Source of the DNA: Wurfbainia villosa
Lineage: Eukaryota; Streptophyta; Magnoliopsida; Zingiberales; Zingiberaceae
Reading direction: 5' to 3'
Length of the DNA: 64,000 nucleotides
Assembly (NCBI GenBank): GCA_025175895.1
Contig: CM046005.1
Span: 68,782,325 to 68,846,324 of the forward strand
In this document: in pieces, positions 34,028 to 44,590 of the stretch
Layout of the letters: every line of letters starts with the position of its first letter
Position numbering within the stretch: the first letter of the stretch is position 1
Position numbers and translations under genes: made by a program
The notes under the pieces: model-generated
The model's input: only the letters and a program-made list of their open reading frames with translations
Told to the model about the DNA's origin: nothing
The model's database searches: none

Positions 34028-34037
34028 CTATAAAAGG
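34028..34037 (+). promoter_or_regulatory. TATA box in Copia-1 5' LTR
   Basis: CTATAAAAGG, preceded by the four tandem repeats. The equivalent in the 3' LTR is near 45646-45655. Confidence 0.6.
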
Positions 34038-34486
34038 ATGGAATAGGGGTGGGCGACAAGACACAATTAGAAAAAAGGGGGCTAGGGTTTTGGACGGCAA
34101 GGGCAAGGGAGACTTAGGGTTTTGGGTGGCCACAATTAAGGAAAGAGTTTTCTTCTTCTTCTTCTTCCTTAGGTGGCCGACACCCTTCTTCCCTCTTCTC
34201 TCCTTGGTTTGGCCGGCATCCAACATTCTCCCTTTCATCTATGGCTAATGATGGATGGGGATTAGGGCTCGTCCCTTGGGCGGTAACCAAATCCTAATTA
34301 GATTAGGATTGGGCTTGGGCGGCTAGGGTTAGGGTTTTGGGATTAGGGTGGGCGGCAACAAGAAGATGAAGCTATTTTCTTCTTCTTCCTAAGGTTGGCC
34401 GGCCACTATCCTTGTTCCCTCTACCTTGGCCGGAGCTCAACCTATTCTCCTTCCTTTCATCCTTGGCCAGAAATTAGGAGAGCTTA

Positions 34487-35546
34487 TGTTGGTGCAGGGG
34501 CACTAGATAATCGAACCCGTGTTTTGATTATGGCAAAGACACAAAGTTAAGTTTATATTGTTATCTCACGAGCTAAATCAAGTGTGCAGAAAAGTACTAA
34601 AGCTGGAGCTGAAGGCTAGCGACACCCGGAGGAAGCCGTGGTGGTCGGGCGACACTTGAGTGAATTCGGAGGGAGCCGAAGGAATCGAGTGGAAGGCCGG
34701 AAGCGAGAGCTACTATCGAGGTAAGCTCGTGTGAGTGAGAGATTGTAAGGTCGTGTCCTCTTTACGGGGACGACCGTAGGCGACGATTCGACTAAGACTT
34801 CCTGTGGAAGGTCTAGGTCGAGATCGGACGGTTAGAAACCGTCGTATTTATCATTTTCCGAGCTAATCTCTTACTGCAGGGAAGTGGCGGTGTGATCGGC
34901 TTTGGACATTAGGCGATCGTCATTATCGATTGATCGATGAGATGCATCGATCGTATCATCGATCGGATGAGAGGCATCAGTCGACTGATGGCGACGATTC
35001 AGCTTTTGCGCTAGGTCAAAACGGATAACGTTTGACGCGGCCACTTCGCGATAAAAATTTGGAAAAATTCATGATCCGTTCCAAAGAAATAGGAGACAAA
35101 TTCAGAGGCTAAAGTCTATAAAAGGAGGGGAGGATTCATCTCCAAATCACATCAATTATTCATCAAGTGCTTGGCAACGCCGACGCGACGCCAAGTTTTG
35201 ATCTTCTTCGTCGGCAGCAGATTCAAGTAATATTTTTGATATTATATTCTGTATTTTTATCTTCATAACGAGGTGAGGTAGGCTTGTTGCCTCATCCTCG
35301 TATATTCGGTTTTTGTAATCGTTGTCTCCTACCTCCAACGAGGAGGAGACGATTTAGTGCTTTGCCCTCCGTACGCGGTCTAGGACCGATAGGGCCTTGG
35401 AGTAGCAACCGCTGGGTTGTGAACCAAGTAAAATAAACGTGTTCATTTATTTTCCGCTGTGCTTACTTTGCGTATCGAACGAACGAAAAAGAAAAGATTT
35501 ACGATCGCTATTCACCCCCCCTCTAGCGACGCTTCTCGATCCAACA
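34487..35546 (+). repeat. 5' LTR of TR-GAG2
   Basis: 1060 bp, TGTTGGTGC to GATCCAACA. Its ends and 3' half match the other LTR closely. Differences cluster at about 34655-34710, 34880-35010 and 35170. Confidence 0.92.
35116..35125 (+). promoter_or_regulatory. TATA box in TR-GAG2 5' LTR
   Basis: CTATAAAAGG. The same motif lies at 39243-39252 in the 3' LTR. Confidence 0.6.
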
Positions 35547-35548
35547 AT

Positions 35549-35560
35549 TGGTATCAGAGC
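35549..35560 (+). other. Primer binding site, TR-GAG2
   Basis: TGGTATCAGAGC, two bases after the LTR end, complementary to initiator-Met tRNA. Confidence 0.9.
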
Positions 35561-36025
35561 GGGGGCGCTAAGATTTGGTGAAACCACCAATCTAGCACGT
35601 TTTGGTTTTATTTTCGTATTTTCGATGTATATTTCTTAGGTTTTTGTTTCCCTACTAATCCAAGACCAAGTCTTGGTACATAGTTTTTGTTGTGTTTTTG
35701 CAAGTACTAATCTCCTTGAGTACCTCACGATCAAACGAGCATAACTTTTGCTACAAGTGGACTCAGAAGCGATCTACCCACCAAATCGAAGCTCTTTGAA
35801 AGATCTACACTTCTTACTGGGGTTTACCCCGTAACAAGCTAATTCCAGCCCCAAAATCCAACGTTTAGTACCCTTTGGGACATTGAAGGTCGTAAGTTTC
35901 AAATTTTGTTAGTTTCTTATCCTCCTTATTTATTTCTGTTTTTTCCTATTATTTCCCGCATTACTAATCCAAGACCAAGTCTTGGAATTCTCTTTAGTTT
36001 TTATTTGTGTTTTGCAAGATACTTA

Positions 36026-37504
36026 ATGGCTCACATTGAGGATATAGCACCACCCGACCTCCGTTCTTTAACGGAGATGATTTCCGTTATTGGAAAGGTC
36101 GGATGGAGTGTTTCTTGAAAACACAAGTCGAGACTTGGATAATAATCAAACGGCTTTGCTTTACCCACCAATGATCAAGGAGAGCCCTTGGATTTCAACA
36201 AGTGGACAAATGCAACCAAGAGGCACATCGAAGCCGATGCAAGAGCAAACCAAATATAGCAAAGCGGCTTGTCCAAGGAGGAACTCAACCGCATCAGACC
36301 ATTCATTAGCGCCAAGTACCTATGGAATAAATTAATTGAGCTACGAAGGCGTCCGATGCTAAGGTATGTAGCGTGACCTTCTTTTCAATAAGTTGTATAA
36401 CCTCAAGATGCGGAACACGAGGCGGCAGCGCAACTACACGCGCGCGTCGAGGACATTGTCAATGGCCTACACACCATCGGACACAAGGTCGAAAACCGTG
36501 ACCTACTAGTGCGTTCTTAATTCATTTCCTAGGACCACCTTGTGGGCATCTATGGTCGATGCCTACAAGGTCTCTAAGGACCTATCGAAGCTTAGGTTAG
36601 ATGAATTATTTTCCGAGTTTGAACTTCACGAGCAAACTAACGTGATCCGGGCCGAGAGAGGTATTGCTCTACTTGCAGGACAAAGAAGCAAGCCACCTAC
36701 TAGGCAAGTAGATGAACTTCGAACCAAGAAGACGAATCCGAATCCGAAGAGGAGGCCATAATAGTCAATATTGTGCGGAGAATAGTTCGACAAGAAAGAA
36801 GGAAATTGAAGAATGAGAACCAAAAGAAAAAGGGAGCAAAGAAAGCCTTCCATGCAACTTGGGACAACAGAGAAGACATAGCTTACATGGCAAGAACGGA
36901 GGAGTCCGAGTCAGAATCCGAAGCCGAGTCCAACTATAACTCCGACTCCGACCCCGAAGATTATTTCGAGAGAAAACTCAAAGCCGGACCAAAAGGGAAA
37001 GTTAAGGTTGATTTCTCTTTAATTAGTACACTTTACAGTACAATTAAAGCTGAATAGAAATTAACTAAGTCCGAGTCTAGGGTTGAGTCGTTACTTGAGG
37101 AGGTTGAAACCCTCAAGCAAGAGGCTACTCTAATCTCTTCAACTAGTCAAGTTCAAGAGAGAAACTCAACCCAAATTGAAAAACTTGAGAAGGAGAATTC
37201 TCTCTTGAAAGACCAAGTTCAAGAGGTCGAGGCTAGGTTGAAAAAGTTCACGTTGGGATCTAAGAACCTTAACCGACTACTTGGAACCCAAAGAGCCGTG
37301 TACAACAAAGCCGGACTCGGATTTAAGTCAAAGACTACGAATAGGTCTTATATGTCTATCGTAAATCGTAGTCATCAAAGAGTCCAAGCATGGGTCCCAA
37401 AGGTTTTATTAAATTCACATATTAGGACTAATAAGTATTGGATTCCTCAGGATCAAGTTCATTATTTGAATAGACCTTATTGGTTCAATGGTCTAGGGAG
37501 CTAA
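36026..37504 (+). pseudogene. Gag pseudogene of TR-GAG2
   Basis: The probable start is the ATG of MAHIEDIAPP at 36026, 466 bases after the primer site. The frame shifts almost at once and several times later. Recognisable pieces are a UBN2-like segment (36540-36761, MWASMVDAYKVSKDL and DELFSEFELHE), an acidic coiled-coil piece (36773-37057) and the C-terminal block (37205-37504, KKFTLGSKNLNRLLG and KAGLGFKSK) ending at the normal stop. No CCHC knuckle is seen where TR-GAG1 has one; it is deleted or never existed here. The C-terminal block links this Gag to the same copia branch as TR-GAG1. Confidence 0.82.
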
Positions 37505-38613
37505 CACTAAAATAGTATACCCGCTTACTTAGCAAAACCATTGCATGCTTAGAATTGTTAACTTGTGAACTTACTTAGAATCGTACATAACCAACTAAAA
37601 TCCTTGAAAAGATTGAGCCTGGGAGCCTCTTTTCATAAATAACTAGTTAGTCAACTCTTGATAATATAGTATCGGGGCCTTGGCGAGATGATAGTACGTT
37701 AGGAGATAAAGTCCGTGTATTCGAGCTAGATAAGGCGTATCTAGGCTTGGTGCACTTGACCGAGTGGAACTAGTGAAGCTACCTCGTCATATCCTAAACT
37801 AGTTAGACCAGGAAGTAACCCTAAGTGACTTAAGTGATATTTTCTTGAATTTGGCTTTGTCTAAGGAAGTAGTCGTTGTTCCGATCAAAGAAGGCCCCTG
37901 TGCCTCGCCACGACCTGGAAGCCAGTTTCTCGAAAAGTTACTTAACGATCTAAAGGTTAAATCTGAATCTAACCCAAGGTTGACTATCTTTAATCAATTT
38001 AAAATCATCTCACAAAACATATAAGGTGAACAAATTATGAGACACATAGAATGGGTGAGATGTTAAGGATAATTGAAATATACTTGAAACAATCCCTTCA
38101 AAATACTACTTATTTTCTCAACTATTGTACTTAACAACTCACGAGGCCAAAGTTTAGCGCCTACATCTCTTATACTTCATATATTTGACTAAGGGGAGAG
38201 CAAACTAATCTTAAGGGTTATATTATAAATCTTTAGATTATTAGTGCGAGAGGACACACCTCGAACCAATCTATCTAACTATTGCTAGACGCATGCTTGG
38301 ACTCATATTTGATTTATCTAGATGCATTCATAAACAACATTGTTTTAAACCCCTATTTTATACAAAAACCCCAACACTCTTTTTTGATTTATGGCAAAAG
38401 GGGGAGAAGAGCGAAAGTTAAGGGGGAGTAACATAAAATTTCATTTTGAAACACAAAATTTGTTTTTGAAAACTAAAGTATCTCTTTCAAAACTCACCTA
38501 GGGTTAAGGGGGAGTTTTGGTTAAGGGAGAGTTTTTGGGAATGGCATTCATCATCTACTATATGTGTTTTATGCTTTAATTTCCCGTAACTTTGTGTTGG
38601 TTTGCCATAGATC
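37505..38613 (+). other. Noncoding stretch between gag and 3' LTR of TR-GAG2
   Basis: About 1.1 kb without any recognisable coding sequence, with AGGGGGAG purine runs near 38398-38530. It occupies the same place and has about the same size as the noncoding stretch of TR-GAG1b. Confidence 0.7.
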
Positions 38614-38627
38614 AAAAAGGGGGAGAT
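38614..38627 (+). other. Polypurine tract, TR-GAG2
   Basis: AAAAAGGGGGAGAT directly before the 3' LTR, identical to that of TR-GAG1b. Confidence 0.85.
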
Positions 38628-39699
38628 TGTTGGTGCAGGGGCACTAGATAATCGAACCCGTGTTTTGATTATGGCAAAGACACAAAGTTAAGTTTATATT
38701 GTTATCTCACGAGCTAAATCAAGTGTGCAGAAAAGTACTAAAGCTGGAGCTGAAGGCTAGCGACACCCGGAGGAAGCCGTGGTGGTCAGGCGACACTTGA
38801 GTGGTCGGAGGGAGCCGAAGGAATCGAGTGGAAGGCAAGGCGAGAGCTACTATCGAGGTAAGCTCGTGTGAGTGAGAGATTGTAAGGTCGTGTCCTCTTT
38901 ACTGGGATGACCGTAGGCGACGATTCGACTAAGACTTCCTGTGGAAGGTCTAGGTCGAGATCGGACGGTTAGAAACCGTCGTATTTATCATTTTCCGAGC
39001 TAATCTCTTCTGCAGGGAAGTGGCGGTGGCGATCATTCGGACATTAGGCGATCATATCGATTGGTGATGAGATGCATCGATCGTATCATCGATCGGTGAT
39101 GAGAGGCATCGATCGTGATGGCGGCGATTCGACTTTGCGCTAGGTCAAAGCGGATAACGTTTGGCGCGCCGCCAGCGATAAAAATTTGGAAAAATTCATG
39201 ATCCGTTCCAAAGAAATAGGAGACAAATTCAGAGGCTAAAGTCTATAAAAGGAGGGGAGGATTCATCTCCAAATCACATCAATTATTCATCAAGTGCTCC
39301 TACAACGCCAATGCTTCAACACCGTCATAACGCCGACGCGACGCCAAGTTTTGATCTTCTTCGTCGGCAGCAGATTCAAGTAATATTTTTGATATTATAT
39401 TCTGTATTTTTATCTTCATAACGAGGTGAGGTAGGCTTGTTGCCTCATCCTCGTATATTCGGTTTTTGTAATCGTTGTCTCCTACCTCCAACGAGGAGGA
39501 GACGTTTTAGTGCTTTGCCCTCCGTACGCGGTCTAGGACCGATAGGGCCTTGGAGTAGCAACCGCTGGGTTGTGAACCAAGTAAAATAAATGTGTTCATT
39601 TATTTTCCGCTGTGCTTACTTTGCGTATCGAACGAACGAAAAAGAAAAGATTTACGATCGCTATTCACCCCCCCTCTAGCGACGCTTCTCGATCCAACA
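38628..39699 (+). repeat. 3' LTR of TR-GAG2
   Basis: 1072 bp. It contains a 30-odd base stretch near 39297-39330 that is missing from the 5' LTR, and GATCG-type motifs at 39090-39120 where the 5' LTR has one CAGTCGACTG. Confidence 0.92.
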
Positions 39700-40428
39700 G
39701 CTTAGTTTAGGGTTTGGGCGGCAACAAGGAGAAGGATTGCTTTCCTTTCTCTTCTCCAAGTGTTGGTCGACGCCCATGCTCTTGTGTTTTATCTTTTGGT
39801 CAGTATCCATACTCCATGTTCTCTTCCTTGGCCGGCGGCAACATCGAGTTTATTGACTTGGTGGCCGGTTCTAGATAGGAAGATGAGTTTTGTTTTATGA
39901 TCTTCCTTTGTTCGGAGTGAACAAGGAAGATTGGTGATCCAGGAGGCTTCAACTTTTGGTAGATCGTCGCCCACATGACGTCTGAAAGGAGGAAGGACAT
40001 ACAATAGAAGATCAAGAGGTATAACAAGAGGTATAATCTTGTTTATTTTGATTAGTGTTCTTTTTTATTGTGTTTATAATTGTTTCTCAATTATATGCAT
40101 GTTATATGAGGTTGTTTACTTTATATATTCTGTTTTGTGGATAAATAATACTTGGATCCCGAACATAAACACAAAAACCGGCGATCCGTGCATCGTCTAT
40201 TCTACAGCTACTCGTAGAATAGAGGATGATCGCTTGAACAACGAGTTTGTTCAAGTGACCTCTCTAAACGAATAGCACGACGATGACTTGGTTGTTTGGG
40301 CAATCCCTTGTGTCTAGGATTAAATTTTTTAATCCGGGGACATCGATGGGATCGCCATGAACAAACGACCGAGGTGAAGTGGGAAGTGAAGTTTCCCCTC
40401 ACGGACTCGATAAGCAAAACCCTTCAAT

Positions 40429-40440
40429 TGGTATCAGATC
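40429..40440 (+). other. Primer binding site, Copia-1
   Basis: TGGTATCAGATC, an initiator-Met type site with one change from the TGGTATCAGAGC used by the other elements here. Confidence 0.8.
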
Positions 40441-41500
40441 TAAGGTTTCCGGTTTTGTGTGTTTAGGATTCGGTTAATTTTTTTGCACTTTTCATATATT
40501 ATATGTGCCGGATAATAGTAGGATATGCGTAGTTTAACTCTTTGGTTGTAGGCATAAGATCTGACTTTTATGGCCATATGTGTGTATGTGATTGTATGTG
40601 TATATTTTGTTGAATCCTCGGGGTTGACGAGGCTAGTATTTGATTTTTTGTAAATTAGATACGACATTGTTTAGCCACTCTTTATTTTAGTTTACTTTCG
40701 ATCTAGATTTCATGTACACTCCCTCATGGAGTATAGGATCGATGGATGTAAATTAAAATAGGTTTTAATCTCGGCTCGGATCTCCGGATGGCTCGTACAT
40801 GATGTAGGAGGAGCGGACGAGAAGGCGATGTGACAGGAGACATATTGAAGACAAAAATCATAATAGTTAGAAAATAATTTATTTTTCATATTTATTGCTT
40901 ATTGTTTGATATGCATGTCGTAGGCTAGAAAATTCCTCATTTTCAAATTACTAAGTGGGAGAGGGATATTTTTATAAATTCCCACGGCCTCCATTACGAT
41001 TTGACAAGTGATACAAACAAACTTGTGAGTCGGCTCTGAGTGCCTTCCTCCCCATCGGATGAGTTTGTTTGCGGATCACAAGGTCAAATATGGTTATAGG
41101 AAATTATTAAGGAGCGTGTGTTCTTCCCCATCGTAAGGCACATAACCCGAGATAATTACCTTGGTACCAAGTAATGGTGAACACTTAGATGCAAATATAA
41201 GTACCCTCCCCATCGGAGTCACTGCTTTTATTTGTAGGGCCAAAGATGAACCAACTATTAATTTTACTTGTCAAAAAGTTAGGTTGACAAGATAGTAAAA
41301 TTAATGGGTAAAACCTCCTCTTACAAATGTAGAATTCGTATACGTCCACACTATCGTGACATACTATATTCTTGGTGTTTTGAGGTGTTGGTTGATTTCA
41401 AAATTTTATTGTTTGAGAAATCAATAATTTTTTGAAATCCAAAGTAATGATTTATGTGATTCTTAGGATTTTCAAAATGACTTTCAGTCCACTTGCTATG
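40441..41500 (+). other. Copia-1 leader and lost N-terminal gag region
   Basis: About 1 kb between the primer site and the first recognisable gag sequence. No domain is visible. It contains TCCCCATCGGA/TCCCCATCGTA-like motifs three times (about 41050, 41128, 41208), a sign of diffuse internal repetition. It is probably untranslated leader plus unrecognisable gag N-terminus. Confidence 0.5.
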
Positions 41501-41887
41501 ATACTAAAGGAAAATAAACTTACTGTACCCAAATAATGATGATTGGAAAAGAATCTAGATATTGTCTTAACTGCTGAGGAGTACAAATATGTACTCTTCG
41601 AAGAGGGTCCTCCTAAGCCTGTGAATGAGCTGGAAGTCCTTGGAGTTGAGATCGATGGGGAGACCCAGGTCGATATTATTCTTCAGTCGACATAAAGGCT
41701 TGCTCAGGCTCAGGCCATGGTTGCTCAGAAGGTTTCTACTTCTAAGCCGAAAGGCAAGAAGAAGAAGAAACAAGGTGAAGCAAAGGTGGTAGGAGGATCT
41801 CAAGGAGGAGTGAAGAAGCCGAAAGGCAAGTACTTCAATTACAAGCAGGATGGACATAGGAAGATGGACTGTCCCAATCCAAAATAG
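41501..41887 (+). pseudogene. Copia-1 gag C-terminal remnant with altered zinc knuckle
   Basis: A frame with LTAEEYKYVLFEEG, a Lys-rich linker (KPKGKKKKKQGE) and the knuckle region at 41831-41872 reading YFNYKQDGHRKMDC. Both leading Cys positions of CX2CX4HX4C are Tyr (codon TAC), while His and the last Cys remain. A stop lies just after at about 41885 and another upstream near 41693. It is followed in the same frame by protease. Confidence 0.75.
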
Positions 41888-41899
41888 AACAAAGGTATA

Positions 41900-43355
41900 T
41901 CTTTTGGTCTAGTTGTTGAAACATGGTTAGCGGTGTTATCTACCAGCACCTGGTGTGTAGATACGGGAGCCTCTGATCATGTCTGCAATACTTTGCAGGG
42001 GTTCCAGGAAACCTGACGACAAGCTGAGGGAGAGATTGTCGTTTACTTGGGCAATGCCACTAAGGTGGTGGCTATTGCAGTGGGAGATGTTTTATTTATC
42101 TTTTGAGAAAAATAAAACATTGGTTCTGGAAAATTTCCTTTATGTACCTTTATTTAGAAAGAATTTATTTTCAATTTCTAAATTATTTATAGATGGATAT
42201 TCTATTTCTTTTAATGACAGAGTTGTTATAAAAAAGGAATAGGGAGAATATCTGTTCAGGCACATTGATAGGAAATTTGTATACACTCGAACCAAAAGCT
42301 CCCACGATGCAAATAGAAGTTAATAACTCATCTTCTAATTCCAATAAGAGAAAAGAACCTTCGAAGATGAACCAAACATATCTTTAGCATCTTAGGCTTG
42401 GTCATATTAACCTAAGTAGAATTCAAAGGTTGATAGCTGATGGACCTTTGGGCTCATTAGTGGTGGAAGATTTCCCAACCTGTGAATCTTGCTTGGAGGG
42501 TAAAATGATCAAGAGGCCTTTTCAAGGCCAAGGGGTATAGATCCAAAGATGTGTTGGAATTGGTTCATTCTGATTCGTATGGTCCTATGTCTATCCAGGC
42601 AAAAGGTAGTCTTGAATATTTCGTCTTTTTCATAGATGATTATTCAAGATATGGATGACACTACGATCTGATCGTGGTAGTGAGTACCTCTTGGGATAGT
42701 TTAGGAATTACTTATTAGAGGCTGAGATTCAATCCCAATTGACTACACCTGGCACACCCCAGCAGAACGGTGTAGTAGAGCAAAAAATAAGACTCTTATG
42801 GAGATGGTTAGATCAATGATGAGTTGTTCTGAGTTGTCAGATTTGTTCTGGGGATATGCTCTAGATACGGCGGTGTACATTCTGAACTTGGTTCCATCTA
42901 AATTAGTGCCTTCTACTCCCACAGAGTTGTAGACTGGGCGAAAGCCTAGTCTAAGACATATTCGGATATGGGGGAGTCCAGCACATGTGCTGAAGGCAGA
43001 TGCTGGTAAGTTGGAACCTCGTATAGAAGTACGCATGCTCGTTGGCTATCCTAGAGGAACGAAGGGTGGTTTGTTTTATAGTCCTAGAGATCAGAGGGTG
43101 ATCGTTAGCACGAACGCCAGATTTCTAGAGGAAGACTATGTGATGAGCCACAAGCCCGAGTAAAATAGTTCTGGAGGAATTAAAAAGGGGAAGTCACTTC
43201 TTCAGTACCACCGGTACAAGAGGATATACCATAAGTCACTGCACCGTGTGTCACAGAGGATACACAGGTGATACCTCGTCGTAGTGGGAGGGTTGTGAGA
43301 CAGCCTAATAGATTCATGTTCTTGGGAGAATCTTCTGATTTGATTCCTGGCGAAC
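41900..43355 (+). pseudogene. Copia-1 protease and integrase (decayed, with deletions)
   Basis: The protease active site WCVDTGASDHVC lies at 41951-41986 with the DTG intact. The pre-integrase HHCC finger follows with HLRLGHIN near 42390 and CESC near 42490. Integrase core pieces are FFIDDYSRYG near 42640, SDRGSEYL near 42670 and TPQQNGVVEQK near 42765, which give the three catalytic acidic positions. The interval between the second and first of these is far too short, so about 45 codons have been lost. Many stops and shifts occur, and the N-terminal two-thirds of RT is missing before 43356. Confidence 0.8.
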
Positions 43356-43389
43356 ATGAACCTGATCCCTGGACATATGACAAGACAAT

Positions 43390-44575
43390 CCAAGATAAAA
43401 ATACAGTATCTTAGCAAAGAGCATCTTGTATGTAAGCTTAATCGGTCCATTTATGGATTGAAGCAAGCTTCGAGGTCTTGGAACATCCGTTTTGATGAGG
43501 TAATCCAGTCTTATAGATTTATTCAAAGTCCGGATGAGTCTTGTGTATACAAGAGATGTGACGGAAATGTAGTGGTATTTCTTGTACTATACGTAGATGA
43601 CATTTTGTTGATTGGCAACAATAACAAGGTGTTATCAGACGTAAGGGTATGGTTGTCCAAACATTTTGATATGAAGGACTTGGGAGAGGTGGGAGACATT
43701 CTTGGGATCGAGGTTATAAGGGATCGAAGGAAAAGGATGTTGTGCTTATCCCAAGCTTCATACATAGACACGATTTTGGATCGTTTTAGCATGCAGAACT
43801 CCAAGAAGGGTTTTCTACCTTTCAGGCATGGAGTTCCTTTATCTAAGGAGATGCATCCTAGAACATCTGAGGAGATATGGAGATGAAGGCGGTTCATTAT
43901 GCTTCGGCAGTAGGAAGCCTCATATATATGCGATGCTATGTACGAGACCAGATATCTGCTATGCCGTGGGCATGGTCAGCAGATATCAGAGTAATCCAGG
44001 ACATGGACATTGGACTGCGGTAAAACATATATTGAAGTACCTGAGAAGGACTAGGGATTATATGCTGGTTTACTGGGCAGACCAATTACTCCTTGTGGGT
44101 TACACGGATTTTGACTTCCAATCTGATAGGGATAACAGTAAGTCTACCTCAGGTTTTGTGTTTACTATGGGAGATGGAGCCATTGTATGGAGGAGTGTCA
44201 AGCAGAAATGCTTGGCGGACTCCACCATAGAAGCTAAGTATGTAGCAGCCTTCGAGGCAGCCAAAGAAGTTGTGTGGCTCAGGAACTTCCTGATGGACTT
44301 GGATGTGATTCCTGGTTTGCCCAGAACTATCACAATTTATTGTGATAATAATGGTGCAGTTGCAAACTCGAAGGAAACACGAGCTCATAAGGCAAGTAAA
44401 CACATAGAGCACAAGTACTACCTGATAGAAGGTAGAAGTTGCTGTCGCCTAGATTGCATCAGAGGATGACCTGGTAGACCCTTTTCACTAAGGCCCTTCT
44501 AGCAAGAGCTTTGAAAGGCATGTGGTGGGAAGGGGAATCAGATGTATGGCAGTATGAGGACAGCATAATCTTTTA
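43390..44575 (+). pseudogene. Copia-1 reverse transcriptase C-terminal part and RNase H
   Basis: RT (RVT_2 type) is recognisable from HLVCKLNRSIYGLKQASRSW through the catalytic LYVDDILLIG near 43590 and DLGEVGDILGIEV to about 43880. A shift near 43880 and a second one in an AT-dinucleotide run near 43925 separate it from RNase H. RNase H runs with TRPDICYAVG, GYTDFDFQSD, STSGFVF, STIEAKYVA and KHIEHKYYLI to about 44430, then a decayed tail to about 44575. Without its N-terminal portion the RT could not work. Confidence 0.85.
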
Positions 44576-44590
44576 GTATAAGTAGGAGAT

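Larger units (their letters stand above)
34487..39699 (+). mobile_element. TR-GAG2: second gag-only LTR element, inside the Copia-1 LTR
   Basis: 5213 bp with duplication GCTTA at 34482-34486 and 39700-39704. The Copia-1 3' LTR shows the undisturbed site near 46093. Parts: LTR 34487-35546, primer site 35549, decayed gag 36026-37504, about 1.1 kb noncoding, polypurine tract 38614-38627, LTR 38628-39699. No pol domain is found. The LTRs share the TGTTGGTGCAGGGG start with the solo LTR at 6236. It is the innermost insertion in the nest. Confidence 0.92.
32973..40426 (+). repeat. 5' LTR of Copia-1 (interrupted by TR-GAG2)
   Basis: LTR sequence at 32973-34486 and 39700-40426, collinear with 44591-46825. 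It contains a four-copy repeat at 33901-34009 and a TATA box near 34028-34037. Confidence 0.92.

Noticed and set aside
33930..34238. Minus-strand 102-codon frame in the Copia-1 LTR, repeated at 45548-45850
   Set aside because: It occurs twice only because it lies in both LTRs. It is antisense to the U3 repeats and TATA box and has no domain.
36090..36335. Independent 81-codon gene
   Set aside because: It is an out-of-frame piece within the TR-GAG2 gag pseudogene; the true frame shifts around it.
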